NCBI RefSeq assembly: GCF_012275575.1
Contig: NZ_NPIH01000205.1
Coordinates: 1-37,077, forward strand
Origin: Paraburkholderia sp. SG-MS1
GTDB lineage: Bacteria; Pseudomonadota; Gammaproteobacteria; Burkholderiales; Burkholderiaceae
DNA length: 37,077 bases
Reading direction: 5' to 3'
Made by a program: the position numbers and the translations under genes. Under the pieces are notes generated by a model. That model saw only the letters and a program-made list of their open reading frames with translations. It did no database searches and was not told where the DNA came from. Position 1 is the stretch's first letter. Each line of letters opens with the position of its first letter. Positions 1 through 8,831 of the stretch are shown here, in pieces.

Positions 1-26
1 GGCTTTTCGGGGGGCAGCGGGGCGGC

Positions 27-3000
27 TTACTGCGGATGCTTGCCCGTTTCCACCTGTTGCATCGGCGCGTTGTCGAGTGGCGCAAGCGGCTTGCGCTCGC
101 GCACCCGGCGAGCCGGCTTGACGGTCTGCGCAGCGGCTTCCTGCGCCGCACGCAGCTTGTCAGCGTCGGTGTTCACCCAGACGAGACCGGCTTGTTCCAG
201 CACCGGCTTCAGGGCTTCAGCCGACACGGCGCCGCTACGCGGTGCCTGCGGTGCCTGTGGTGCGGTAGCGGGCGCCGGCTCGATCACGGCCGGTTGTTCC
301 GCCGACACCACCGCCGGCTGCGATTCGACGATTTCGGGCTGAGGCGCCGGCGCAACTGCAGGTGCCTCGACTGCCACGGCCGGAGCTGGGGTGTCGACGA
401 CCGGAGGCTGTGCAGCCGGGGCTTCACCCACCGGCGCTACTGCCGGCGTTTCGACCTGCGCTTGAGCCGGAGCTTCGGCGCGTGCCACCGGTTCGACCAG
501 CGAAACTGTTTCGCTGGCAGCCGGTGCGGCTTGGGCCGCTTCGGCTGGTGCGACGGCGGCTTGTGCCACCGGCGCTTCCGCGACCGGCTCTATCACAGCC
601 GGCGCGACCGGCGCCTGCTCGACCGGTACGACGGTTTCCGTCTTCGCAGCCTTCTCGACGGCCAGTGCCGGCGTTTCGGTTGCCGCGTGCAGTTCGGTCA
701 CGACGGCGGTTTCGGTCGCGACGGCGGCGACCACCACTTCGACCGGCGTCACGTCTTTTGCTTCGCTGACCTCGGCCTTGTGCTCGACCGGCTGACGAGC
801 TGCGCGCCCCTGCGCGTCGTCGCTGACGTTGGCGTTATCGCCTTCGGCTTCCGCGACGTCCGCTGCGAGGTTGCCGTTCACGTCCTCTTCACGCTCACGA
901 CGGCCACCACGACGGCCGCGACGGCGACGACGACGCTCTTCACCTTCACCGGTCACTGCTTCCTGATCGAGCGGCGCACCGTTTTCGCTCAGGGCCACCT
1001 GGCTGCGCGCCAGTTCGTCTGCCGCTTGCGCGTCAGGTTGTGCGGTGGTCAGCGCGTCCGTGGTTTCCGTTTGCTGCTTGCGACGTTCGCCGCGCTCAGC
1101 ACGCTCGCCACGTTCACGGCGCTCGCCGCGTTCCTGACGTTCGCCACGCGGTGCGCCTTCGACCGCGTCCGCACGATCCGCGCCGCGATTGTCGCGCTCA
1201 CGGCTGTCGCGGCCCTCGCGCGCATCACGCGGCTCGCGGCCTTCACGGGCCTCACGCGGCTCACGTGCTTCACGATTGCCACGCGGTTCACGCGCTTCGC
1301 GCGGCTCACGGCCTTCGCGTGCTTCACGCACGTCACGGCCTTCACGCGGTTCGCGTTCCTCGCGACGCTGCGACGGCTGCTGGCCTTGAGCCTGACGGCC
1401 GCCGGTCGTGCCTTCGCCGCGACCCGCCGCATCACGGCCACCCGTGCCGCCACGGCGATTACGGTTGCGATCGCCGCCGCGTTCGCCGGTGCGCTCACCG
1501 CGCTCACCGCGCTCCGTGCGTTCGCCGCGTTGCGGACGCGCCTGCTTCTCCGTCGTAGCCGGCGCGACAGGCGCGGGTGCGGCCGGCTGCATGCCGAACA
1601 GGTTCTTCAGCCAGCCGATGAACCCGCCGCTCGCCGGCGTGACCGCCACCGGAGCTGGGTTTGCCGCCGGACGAACCGGCGCGCTCGGCGCCGGCTTTTC
1701 AGGCGTGATGCCCTTGACCGCCGCTTCCTGCTTCGGCTTCACTTCCTCGGCGCGCTTGCTATAACCGGTTTCCGATTCCAGCTCGCGAGCCGCTTCTTCG
1801 GCCATTTTCCACGAAGCGCGCGGCTCGTCGAGGCGCGCATCGTCGTGACGCAGGCGCTCGAGCTTGTAATGCGGCGTGTCGAGATGCTTGTTCGGAATCA
1901 GGACGACGTTGACCTTGAAACGCGACTCGATCTTGTTGATTTCGGCGCGCTTTTCGTTCAACAGGAAGGCGGTCACTTCGACCGGCACCTGGCAATGGAT
2001 CGCCGCGGTGTTTTCCTTCATCGCTTCTTCCTGGATGATCCGCAGCACTTGCAGCGCGGACGATTCGGTGTCGCGGATGTGGCCCGTGCCGTTACAGCGC
2101 GGGCAGGTCACGTGGCTGCCTTCCGACAACGCCGGACGCAGACGCTGACGCGAGAGCTCCATCAGGCCGAAACGCGAGATCTTGCCCATCTGGACGCGCG
2201 CGCGGTCATGCTTGAGCGCGTCTTTCAGGCGCTGCTCGACTTCACGCTGGCTCTTGGCCGATTCCATGTCGATGAAGTCGATCACGATCAGGCCGCCCAG
2301 GTCGCGCAGGCGCAACTGGCGGGCGACTTCGTCAGCGGCTTCGAGGTTGGTGCGCGCGGCGGTTTCCTCGATGTCAGCGCCCTTGGTGGCGCGCGCCGAG
2401 TTCACGTCGATTGCGACCAGCGCTTCGGTATGGTCGATCACGATCGCGCCGCCCGAGGGCAGCGGCACCGTGCGCGAATACGCCGTTTCGATCTGGTGTT
2501 CGATCTGGAAGCGCGAGAAGAGCGGCACGTCGTCGTGGTAGCGCTTTACCTTGCTGACGTTGTCCGGCATCACGATGTCCATGAAGGCACGGGCCTGGTC
2601 ATGGATTTCGGTGGTGTCGATCAGGATTTCGCCGATGTCCGGCTGGAAATAGTCGCGAATTGCGCGGATCACGAGGCTCGATTCGAGATAAATCAGCATC
2701 GGCTGGCCGCTCGAACCGCTTTGCGACGCGGCTTCGATCGCGCGCCACAACTGCATCAGGTAGTTCAGATCCCACTGCAGTTCTTCGGCGCTGCGGCCAA
2801 TGCCGGCCGTGCGCGCGATGATGCTCATGCCTTCCGGCAATTGCAGCTGCGCCATGGTTTCGCGCAGTTCCTGACGGTCGTCGCCCTCGATCCGGCGCGA
2901 CACGCCGCCGCCGCGAGGGTTGTTGGGCATCAGAACGAGATACCGGCCAGCGAGCGAAATGAAGGTGGTGAGAGCCGCGCCCTTGTTGCCGCGCTCTTCC

Positions 3001-3314
3001 TTTTCGACCTGGACGATCAGTTCCTGACCTTCCTTCAGCGCGTCCTGAATGCGCGCGGAGCGCATGTCGACGCCGTCGCGGAAATATTGGCGGGCAACTT
3101 CCTTGAACGGCAGGAAGCCATGGCGGTCTTCGCCGTAGTTGACAAAACACGCTTCGAGCGACGGCTCGATGCGGGTAATGATGCCCTTGTAAATATTGCC
3201 TTTGCGCTGTTCGCGGCCGGCGGTTTCGATGTCGATATCAATGAGTTTTTGCCCATCGACGATGGCGACGCGCAGTTCTTCCTGCTGCGTCGCGTTGAAC
3301 AACATTCGTTTCAT
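27..3314 (-). CDS. rne: Ribonuclease E
   Basis: This 1095-residue protein is the essential endoribonuclease that starts mRNA decay and processes rRNA and tRNA precursors, normally at the inner membrane as scaffold of the degradosome. The N-terminal half follows the family closely: an S1 domain at about residues 35-120, catalytic Asp303 (in [12 protein letters not shown]) and Asp346 (in IVIDFIDM), and the zinc-link pair Cys404/Cys407 (CPRC), all at the numbering known for E. coli RNase E. Residues 564-575 ([12 protein letters not shown]) look like the amphipathic membrane-targeting helix. A long Arg/Glu repeat follows at about 590-770, then Ala/Pro/Val-rich sequence, and the protein ends in a more ordered tail. 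The catalytic part is certain; the degradosome partners cannot be read from the tail. The gene stands alone, divergent from rluC. Confidence 0.98.
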   Translation of the reverse strand: MKRMLFNATQQEELRVAIVDGQKLIDIDIETAGREQRKGNIYKGIITRIEPSLEACFVNYGEDRHGFLPFKEVARQYFRDGVDMRSARIQDALKEGQELIVQVEKEERGNKGAALTTFISLAGRYLVLMPNNPRGGGVSRRIEGDDRQELRETMAQLQLPEGMSIIARTAGIGRSAEELQWDLNYLMQLWRAIEAASQSGSSGQPMLIYLESSLVIRAIRDYFQPDIGEILIDTTEIHDQARAFMDIVMPDNVSKVKRYHDDVPLFSRFQIEHQIETAYSRTVPLPSGGAIVIDHTEALVAIDVNSARATKGADIEETAARTNLEAADEVARQLRLRDLGGLIVIDFIDMESAKSQREVEQRLKDALKHDRARVQMGKISRFGLMELSRQRLRPALSEGSHVTCPRCNGTGHIRDTESSALQVLRIIQEEAMKENTAAIHCQVPVEVTAFLLNEKRAEINKIESRFKVNVVLIPNKHLDTPHYKLERLRHDDARLDEPRASWKMAEEAARELESETGYSKRAEEVKPKQEAAVKGITPEKPAPSAPVRPAANPAPVAVTPASGGFIGWLKNLFGMQPAAPAPVAPATTEKQARPQRGERTERGERGERTGERGGDRNRNRRGGTGGRDAAGRGEGTTGGRQAQGQQPSQRREEREPREGRDVREAREGREPREAREPRGNREAREPREAREGREPRDAREGRDSRERDNRGADRADAVEGAPRGERQERGERRERGERAERGERRKQQTETTDALTTAQPDAQAADELARSQVALSENGAPLDQEAVTGEGEERRRRRRGRRGGRREREEDVNGNLAADVAEAEGDNANVSDDAQGRAARQPVEHKAEVSEAKDVTPVEVVVAAVATETAVVTELHAATETPALAVEKAAKTETVVPVEQAPVAPAVIEPVAEAPVAQAAVAPAEAAQAAPAASETVSLVEPVARAEAPAQAQVETPAVAPVGEAPAAQPPVVDTPAPAVAVEAPAVAPAPQPEIVESQPAVVSAEQPAVIEPAPATAPQAPQAPRSGAVSAEALKPVLEQAGLVWVNTDADKLRAAQEAAAQTVKPARRVRERKPLAPLDNAPMQQVETGKHPQ

Positions 3315-4044
3315 TGAACGGCTCCAGAGCGGCTTAGCTTACCCCCGGCTGCGCGGTTGTCAGTCGCGAGAGCCTTGAGGGCAGCGGCATGCCGCGCCTT
3401 ATTGTGTTTTCACAAGCACGCTGGAGCGGGAGAAATGGCGGGAGAATTGCCTGAGAGGGCCCGGCCCCATTAAAAAATGGGCGCGGTGCCGCAGGGCACA
3501 TGCGAACACGGCTTCAAATAACGACCCGACACGCCGCGGGTTCTGCCGGCAGACCTTCATAAGCCTTCCGTCCGCTCTCGCCGGTGCGCCAACTGGGCGC
3601 GTGACCGGAGGGCCGGAGGCTGCGGTCATGCCGCAGCGGGAAGTTCGCGCAGGCGGCGCGTCTTTTCCTGCTGGGGGTGTCTCGCCTCATTTTGACGTCG
3701 CCATGTCTTGCACTTTCTACAAGACGCCTTGGGCGCACGCCGTATTTTCGCAACCTGCAGCTTCGTACAGCTGGGCGTCCAACCGCCCGATACCGAAGCT
3801 GAAAGTTAAATTCTTTTTTACCAAATTCCGTTACCGTCGAAGTCGACCTTGACCGAACGCGCCTGTGGGCGCCGTCCCTGCCGGGTACTGACTTCGTGCG
3901 TGCAACTTGTTGCATCTCATTTGAGGGTGAGCAACCAGACCCCGGCGCAAGTAAAATAACGGTTTATCGCTTGCACCGCGCAATCCGCCCGAATTCCGGT
4001 CACTGCGCCGGCCGCCGCGGACTACTGGGCAAATTATATTCAGA
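3315..4044 (-). other. Long rne leader / divergent rne-rluC intergenic region
   Basis: These 730 bases hold no protein I recognise. If rne is transcribed from the promoter at 4033-4061, almost all of this is the rne 5' untranslated region, about 710 nt. It contains simple stem-loops: CCCAT/ATGGG around an A-rich loop at 3466-3481, a perfect 7-bp stem GCTGCGG/CCGCAGC at 3619-3637, and GTCTTG/CAAGAC at 3705-3725. In E. coli the 361-nt rne leader carries hairpins through which RNase E controls its own mRNA; the same role here is inference. I found no convincing plus-strand promoter for rluC. Confidence 0.6.
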
Positions 4045-4061
4045 ATGAAAGAGTTAGGCAA
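4033..4061 (-). promoter_or_regulatory. Sigma-70 promoter of rne, overlapping the rluC start
   Basis: On the minus strand TTGCCT (4061-4056) is followed after exactly 17 bases by a consensus TATAAT (4038-4033). Transcription would start near 4026, giving rne a leader of about 710 nt. The -35 lies inside the first codons of rluC and the -10 just before its ATG at 4045, so the two divergent genes share this DNA. Confidence 0.72.
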
Positions 4062-5070
4062 AATATCCCAGAAATCGGTCGCAAGCGACCAGGTCTCGAT
4101 GATCGAGATCGACGACAGCGCGGCCGGACAGCGCATCGACAACTTCCTCTTGCGCGTCTGTAAAGGCGTGCCCAAGAGCCATATCTATCGCATCCTGCGC
4201 AGCGGCGAAGTGCGAGTCAATAAGGGCCGGATAGATGCGCAGTACCGGCTTGAACTCGGCGACCTGGTGCGCGTGCCGCCTATCCGTGTCGCGCAGCCGA
4301 ACGAAGCCGTGGCGCAGGCACCCGTGCCACACGCCAATTTCCGGATCATCTTCGAAGACGACCACATGCTCGTCATCGACAAACCGGCTGGCGTCGCGGT
4401 TCACGGCGGCAGCGGCGTCGCGTTCGGTGTGATCGAGCAGATGCGCGAAGCGCGGCCGCACGCGAAATTCCTCGAACTGGTGCATCGGCTGGATCGCGAA
4501 ACCTCCGGCATTTTGATGCTCGCCAAGAAGCGCAGCGCGCTCGTCAATCTGCACGAGCAGATTCGCGAGAACAAGATGGATAAGCGCTACTATGCTTGCG
4601 TCCACGGCGAATGGGCTAGCGACTGGGGCCGCCGCCGCGCGGTCAAGGAACCGCTGCACAAATATCTCACCGCGGACGGCGAGCGCCGCGTGCGCGTGCA
4701 GACGGACGGCCTCGCGTCGCATACGGTTTTCAATCTGATCGATCGCTGGCCGGAGTACGCGCTGCTCGAGGCGGAACTCAAGACCGGCCGAACGCATCAG
4801 ATCCGCGTTCATTTGCAGCATCTGGAACTGCCGATCGTCGGCGACGCAAAGTACGGCGACTTCGCGCTGAACAAGGCTCTGGCTCGCGCCAACGCCAAAC
4901 CTGGTCTGAAGCGCATGTTCCTGCACGCGTACCGGCTGAAACTTGCGCATCCCGCCACCGGCGCGCCGCTGCAGTTCGAGGCGCCGTTGCCGGCCGAGTG
5001 CCGCGGCTTTATCGCACAGCTCAACGAATTACAAAATGGGTCAAACCCGGAGACGACACCGCATGGCTAG
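4045..5070 (+). CDS. rluC: 23S rRNA pseudouridine synthase, RluC type
   Basis: This enzyme isomerises specific uridines of 23S rRNA to pseudouridine (955, 2504 and 2580 in E. coli). The 341-residue protein has an N-terminal S4 RNA-binding domain (about 27-85) and the RluA-family catalytic domain with the HRLDRETSG motif, whose Asp150 is the catalytic residue; the family motif TGRTHQIRVH follows. The length is slightly above the E. coli protein (319). Divergent pairing with rne is the classical arrangement, which supports RluC over RluD or RluA. The ATG at 4045 lies beside the rne promoter, and no strong ribosome-binding site precedes it. The 3' end overlaps the next gene by 8 bases, suggesting co-transcription and translational coupling. 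Confidence 0.93.
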   Translation: MKELGKISQKSVASDQVSMIEIDDSAAGQRIDNFLLRVCKGVPKSHIYRILRSGEVRVNKGRIDAQYRLELGDLVRVPPIRVAQPNEAVAQAPVPHANFRIIFEDDHMLVIDKPAGVAVHGGSGVAFGVIEQMREARPHAKFLELVHRLDRETSGILMLAKKRSALVNLHEQIRENKMDKRYYACVHGEWASDWGRRRAVKEPLHKYLTADGERRVRVQTDGLASHTVFNLIDRWPEYALLEAELKTGRTHQIRVHLQHLELPIVGDAKYGDFALNKALARANAKPGLKRMFLHAYRLKLAHPATGAPLQFEAPLPAECRGFIAQLNELQNGSNPETTPHG

Positions 5071-5722
5071 AGAGCAATTTGATCTGATCGTCTTCGATTG
5101 GGACGGCACGTTGATGGATTCGACGGCGCACATCACGCGCAGCATCCAGGCGGCCTGCCGCGATCTCGGCCTGCCGGTTCCCGCCGACGAAGCCGCGAGC
5201 TACGTAATCGGCCTCGGCTTGCGCGAAGCGCTGCAGATCGCCGCGCCGACGCTCGATCCGTCTGAATATCCGCGTCTGGCCGAGCGCTATCGCTTCCATT
5301 ATCTGGTCAAGGATCAGACCACCGAGCTCTTCGCCGGCGTGCGGGAAATGCTGCAGGAATTACGCGACCAGGGCTACTTGCTGGCCGTGGCGACGGGCAA
5401 GAGCCGGGTCGGGCTGAATCGCGCGCTCGACCAGTCGCGCTTGATCAGCCTGTTCGACGGCACGCGTTGCGCCGACGAGACCTTTTCCAAGCCGCATCCC
5501 GCCATGCTGCACGAGCTGACACGCGAATTGGGGCAGGATCCGGCTCGCACTGTGATGGTCGGCGATACGACGCATGATTTGCAAATGGCGATCAACGCGG
5601 GTGTCGCAGGTATCGCCGTGACCTATGGGGCGCATCCCGCCGGCTCGCTGAGCGCGCTGTCGCCGAAATTCATCGCGCCGAGCGTGAGCGCGCTGTCTGG
5701 TTGGTTGCAAGAGAACGCATGA
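5063..5722 (+). CDS. HAD-superfamily phosphatase, Gph-like
   Basis: This 219-residue hydrolase has all four HAD motifs: FDWDGTLMDS with nucleophile Asp12 and acid/base Asp14, the Thr of ATGKSRVGL, the Lys of FSKPHP, and VGDTTHD with the metal-binding acids. A helical cap lies between motifs I and II, as in phosphoglycolate phosphatase. The exact substrate cannot be read from the sequence; a phosphoglycolate phosphatase-like or general small-phosphate role is the usual prediction. The start at 5063 overlaps the rluC stop by 8 bases, and the stop overlaps the next ATG in an ATGA, so the gene sits in a tightly coupled operon. A longer reading of the frame is possible, but the protein family begins at MAREQFDLIVFDWDG. 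Confidence 0.88.
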   Translation: MAREQFDLIVFDWDGTLMDSTAHITRSIQAACRDLGLPVPADEAASYVIGLGLREALQIAAPTLDPSEYPRLAERYRFHYLVKDQTTELFAGVREMLQELRDQGYLLAVATGKSRVGLNRALDQSRLISLFDGTRCADETFSKPHPAMLHELTRELGQDPARTVMVGDTTHDLQMAINAGVAGIAVTYGAHPAGSLSALSPKFIAPSVSALSGWLQENA

Positions 5723-6123
5723 GCACCGATATGGCCGCAGCGGCGGCGCAAGCGGTTCGTGTTTGCGCCGCGGCAGAACTGGTCGACGGCGGCGCGGGTG
5801 TGAGATGCGCGGCGCGGCTCGACGGGGGCGACGTCGTGGTGTTTTTCGTTCGCTACGACGGGCGGGCCTACGGTTACCTGAACCGCTGCGCGCACGTGCC
5901 GATGGAGCTTGACTGGGCCGAAGGACAGTTCTTCGAATCGTCCGGTTTATACTTGATGTGCGCGACACATGGCGCGATTTACGCGCCGGATACGGGCAAA
6001 TGCGTCGGTGGTCCGTGCCGCGGCGGCAGATTACGTCCGGTTCAGGTGGAGGAGCGGGATACGCCGGAAGGCCGCGCCGTGTTCTGGCTGCCCGACGACG
6101 AACTGACTCCTGCCACGCCCTGA
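5719..6123 (+). CDS. Small Rieske [2Fe-2S] protein
   Basis: This 134-residue protein is a single Rieske-type ferredoxin domain. The cluster ligands are visible as Cys57/His59 (CAH) and Cys81/His84 (CATH), the Rieske CxH...CxxH pattern with two Cys and two His. There is no signal peptide or membrane segment, so it is a soluble cytoplasmic ferredoxin-like protein, unlike the respiratory Rieske subunit, and it lacks an oxygenase catalytic domain. It starts in an ATGA overlap with the HAD phosphatase and precedes the peptidase gene by 30 bases. An electron-transfer role is safe to propose; its partner is unknown and nothing nearby encodes an obvious reductase or oxygenase. Confidence 0.88.
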   Translation: MSTDMAAAAAQAVRVCAAAELVDGGAGVRCAARLDGGDVVVFFVRYDGRAYGYLNRCAHVPMELDWAEGQFFESSGLYLMCATHGAIYAPDTGKCVGGPCRGGRLRPVQVEERDTPEGRAVFWLPDDELTPATP

Positions 6124-6153
6124 TTTTCCCCTTCGATCTTTCCAGACTCCCGC

Positions 6154-7158
6154 ATGTCCGACAATTCGACTCCCGAGCCGCAGGACCCTTCCCCAACTGG
6201 CCGCTCCCGCTTGCCCGCCGATGCGCCCGGCTGGGAGCGTGCCGCGCTGGAGCGTATCGCGCTCGCGGCGATCACAGAACAGCGCGCCGCACGCCGCTGG
6301 AAGATTTTTTTCCGGTTTCTCTTTCTGGTCGTCCTGCTGCTGCTTGTCTGGGGCGCGTTCAGCTTTTCTGGCGACAGAGTCGCCGTCACAGGTCGTCATA
6401 CGGCCATGATTGCACTTGACGGCGAAATCTCCGCAGATACAAACGCGAACGCCGAAGATGTCAACGCGGCGTTGCAAAGCGCGTTCGAGGACTCAGGTAC
6501 CGCCGGCGTGATCCTGCGGTGTAATAGCCCGGGTGGCAGTCCGGTGCAGGCAGGGATCATTTATAACGAGATTCGCCGCCTGCGCGCGAAGTATCCGTCA
6601 ATTCCGCTCTATGCTGTGGTCGGCGACATGTGCGCGTCGGGCGGCTATTATGCGGCTGCAGCGGCTGACAGGATTTACGTGGACAAGGCAAGCATCGTTG
6701 GTTCGATCGGCGTGCTGATGGACAGCTTCGGCTTCACCGGCTTGATGGACAAGCTGGGGATTCAACGCCGTCTCCATACATCGGGCGAGAACAAGGGCTT
6801 TTTTGATCCGTTCTCACCAGAAACGCCGAAGATGGACGCGCATGCGCAGGAGATGCTCGATCAGATCCACGCGCAATTCATCGACGCGGTGCGTCAAGGG
6901 CGCGGCAAGCGTCTGCATGAAACGCCGGAGATGTTTTCTGGCCTGTTCTGGACAGGGCAAAAGAGCGTCGAGTTGGGCCTCGCCGACGGTTTCGGCGACT
7001 CGGACCATGTCGCACGCGATCTTTTCAAAGCGCCGGATATCGTCGATTACACGGTAAAAGAGAGCATTACGGACCGCGTTGCGCGCAAATTCGGCGCGGC
7101 GGTCGGCAGCGGGGCCGTCAAGGCAATGGCGTTAGGGGAAAAACTGAACCTGCGTTGA
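6154..7158 (+). CDS. sppA: S49 family signal peptide peptidase, short SppA type
   Basis: This membrane-anchored serine protease degrades signal peptides left in the inner membrane after LepB cleavage. The 334-residue protein has a polar N-terminus, one membrane segment at about residues 51-71, and then a single S49 domain. Ser162 in CASGGYYAA and Lys214 in SGENKGFFDPF fit the Ser-Lys dyad of the short (36-kDa, Bacillus-type) SppA, where the two residues are also 52 apart. It lacks the duplicated domain of the 67-kDa E. coli enzyme. It follows the Rieske gene by 30 bases with no strong ribosome-binding site and is closed by the terminator at 7172-7213, making it the last gene of the rluC operon. 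Confidence 0.92.
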   Translation: MSDNSTPEPQDPSPTGRSRLPADAPGWERAALERIALAAITEQRAARRWKIFFRFLFLVVLLLLVWGAFSFSGDRVAVTGRHTAMIALDGEISADTNANAEDVNAALQSAFEDSGTAGVILRCNSPGGSPVQAGIIYNEIRRLRAKYPSIPLYAVVGDMCASGGYYAAAAADRIYVDKASIVGSIGVLMDSFGFTGLMDKLGIQRRLHTSGENKGFFDPFSPETPKMDAHAQEMLDQIHAQFIDAVRQGRGKRLHETPEMFSGLFWTGQKSVELGLADGFGDSDHVARDLFKAPDIVDYTVKESITDRVARKFGAAVGSGAVKAMALGEKLNLR

Positions 7159-7171
7159 TTTATGCGGATGC

Positions 7172-7213
7172 AAAAAGCCCCGCGCGATCGCTGCCGATCG
7201 TGCGGGCTTTTTT
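7172..7213 (+). terminator. Rho-independent terminator after sppA
   Basis: An A-rich arm and GCCC-GC-CGATCG pair with CGATCG-GC-GGGC across a short loop and are followed by a run of six T. The hairpin begins 14 bases after the sppA stop. The A-tract before it could let it also serve the convergent methyltransferase gene. Confidence 0.9.
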
Positions 7214-7241
7214 GCGCATGGGGTACATGTCGGATGCCGGG

Positions 7242-7961
7242 TCAAATCGCCAGCAGCAGGAAAATGGCCGGCCGTTTGTGCAGGTCTAGTGCCGGTTTCT
7301 TCTTCCAATCAGCCACGCTGCGGCTCGCGATGATTTCCGTGTCCAGCGTCAGATCGACTGCTACGCATACGAGCGTGGCCGGTGCGCATGTCGCCAGCAA
7401 CGTGTCGAGCAACTGACGATTTCGGTACGGCGTCTCAATAAAAATCTGCGTCTGCTTGCCCTTGCGCGACTGCTGTTCCAGGTCGCGCAGGCGCTTGGCG
7501 CGCTCAGCGGTGTCGACCGGAAGATAGCCGTGGAACGCGAAGCTTTGGCCGTTGAGCCCAGAAGCCATCAGGGCCAGCAGGATCGAACTCGGTCCGACAA
7601 ACGGGACGACTTTCACGCCGCGTTCATGCGCGCGGCGCACCAGCAGCGCACCCGGGTCCGCGACGGCCGGACAGCCGGCTTCCGAGACGAGGCCCGCGTC
7701 CGTGCCGGCGAGAAGCGGCGCGAGCAGCTTGTCGATTTCGCCTCCCGGCGTGTTGACGTTCAATTCTCGAATCTCGATTTCCTGGATCGGCTTTTCGGTG
7801 CCTACTTTCTTCAGGAACGCGCGCGTGGTTTTCGCGTTTTCGCCTATGTAGTAGTGCAGCGCCGCCGCGCGGGCGCGTACCGGCGCGGGCAGGACGGCGT
7901 CGAGCGCATCGGCGTCTCCTTCGCCGAGCGTGTTCGGAATCAGATAGAGCGTGCCGCTCAT
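7242..7961 (-). CDS. RsmI-like SAM-dependent methyltransferase (tetrapyrrole methylase fold)
   Basis: This 239-residue protein belongs to the RsmI/tetrapyrrole methylase family. It starts with the family's GTLYLIPNTLG and has the SAM-pocket motifs SEAGCPAVADPGALLV and VVPFVGPSSILLALMASGLNGQ. RsmI methylates the 2'-hydroxyl of C1402 in 16S rRNA, but E. coli RsmI has 286 residues; this shorter form looks like the paralogous class found next to maf in many betaproteobacteria, so I do not assign rsmI. The substrate is not established by sequence. Its start overlaps the maf stop by 4 bases (ATGA), so it is translated second in a two-gene operon. It converges on sppA. Confidence 0.85.
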   Translation of the reverse strand: MSGTLYLIPNTLGEGDADALDAVLPAPVRARAAALHYYIGENAKTTRAFLKKVGTEKPIQEIEIRELNVNTPGGEIDKLLAPLLAGTDAGLVSEAGCPAVADPGALLVRRAHERGVKVVPFVGPSSILLALMASGLNGQSFAFHGYLPVDTAERAKRLRDLEQQSRKGKQTQIFIETPYRNRQLLDTLLATCAPATLVCVAVDLTLDTEIIASRSVADWKKKPALDLHKRPAIFLLLAI

Positions 7962-8581
7962 TGCGCCTCCAGAAGTGGGTAACCCGCTGCCAGCAACATG
8001 CGTGTCAGTGCGATCAACGGTAGGCCGACGAGGGCGGTGGGGTCGTCGGAATGGATGGCTTCGAGCAGCGCGATGCCAAGCCCTTCGGATTTGGCGCTGC
8101 CGGCAACGTCATAGGGCGTTTCGGCCCGGAGATAGGCTTCCAGCGCGACGTCCGGCAGATCGCGAAACTGCACGCGGGTGATTACATCGACGGTTTGCGC
8201 GGTGCCCGAGCGGCTGTCGAACAGGCACAGCGCACTATGAAACAGCACTTCGCGACCACGCATTGCCTCCAATTGCGCGAGCGCCTTGTCATGCGATCCG
8301 GGTTTGCCGATCTGCAGGCCGTCATAGGTGGCCACCTGGTCGGAGCCGATCACGAGCGCGGCGTCGGCGGCGCCGAGTGCGTCGGCCACCGCGCGGGCCT
8401 TGGCCTCGGCGAGCCGCAACGCGGTGGCCTCGGGTGTTTCGCCGGCGAGCGGCGTTTCATCGATCGCCGGCACGACGACGTCGAACGGAACGCGCAGGCG
8501 TTCGAGCAACTCGCGACGATACGGCGAACTCGACGCCAGAATCAGGCGTGGTGGGCGATTGGCGGAATCTGGCATGGTCAA
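7958..8581 (-). CDS. yceF: Maf/YceF-type nucleotide pyrophosphatase
   Basis: Maf proteins hydrolyse non-canonical or modified nucleoside triphosphates; the YceF subgroup prefers 7-methyl-GTP. The 207-residue protein has the Maf signature LILASSSPYRRELL at about 13-26 and the metal/catalytic region VIGSDQVATYDG with Asp81. The YceF subgroup is favoured by the SSSPYRRELL start and by position next to yceD-rpmF, as in E. coli. It is the first gene of a two-gene minus-strand operon and is divergent from yceD. The 250 bases between the two start codons hold the yceD promoter. Confidence 0.9.
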   Translation of the reverse strand: MTMPDSANRPPRLILASSSPYRRELLERLRVPFDVVVPAIDETPLAGETPEATALRLAEAKARAVADALGAADAALVIGSDQVATYDGLQIGKPGSHDKALAQLEAMRGREVLFHSALCLFDSRSGTAQTVDVITRVQFRDLPDVALEAYLRAETPYDVAGSAKSEGLGIALLEAIHSDDPTALVGLPLIALTRMLLAAGYPLLEAQ

Positions 8582-8646
8582 GCAACGGGTAGGAATGCGA
8601 GGCGTACGGGGTTGCGCGGAGCTCGCACACGTACGGGCTTAAGTGT

Positions 8647-8675
8647 TTGACTCGAAAAGACAAAACGGATATGAT
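8647..8675 (+). promoter_or_regulatory. Sigma-70 promoter upstream of yceD
   Basis: TTGACT (8647-8652), a 17-base spacer and TATGAT (8670-8675) form a near-consensus promoter. Transcription would start near 8682, leaving a leader of about 150 nt before yceD. It is likely to feed the yceD-rpmF-fab cluster. Confidence 0.8.
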
Positions 8676-8831
8676 TTTCGGCTTTTCATCGGTATGCTTG
8701 CACTAGGCGAGTCCCGGTGTGTTCGACAAAGCTCCAAGCGAGCAGTCGGTCGAACACGGTGCCGCGGGCTTGACGGGCTGTCTCGCAAACCGGCTTACCC
8801 CGGCGAAATCCTTGCCGGCGCAGGAGCGCAC

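Noticed and set aside
36..3317. A 1093-codon open frame on the plus strand, exactly opposite rne
   Set aside because: It is the antisense shadow of a GC-rich, codon-biased gene: no domain is recognisable, and RNase E on the other strand has every catalytic residue in place.
3920..3960. TTGAGG and TAAAAT as a plus-strand promoter for rluC
   Set aside because: The two boxes are separated by 25 bases, far from the 16-18 needed.
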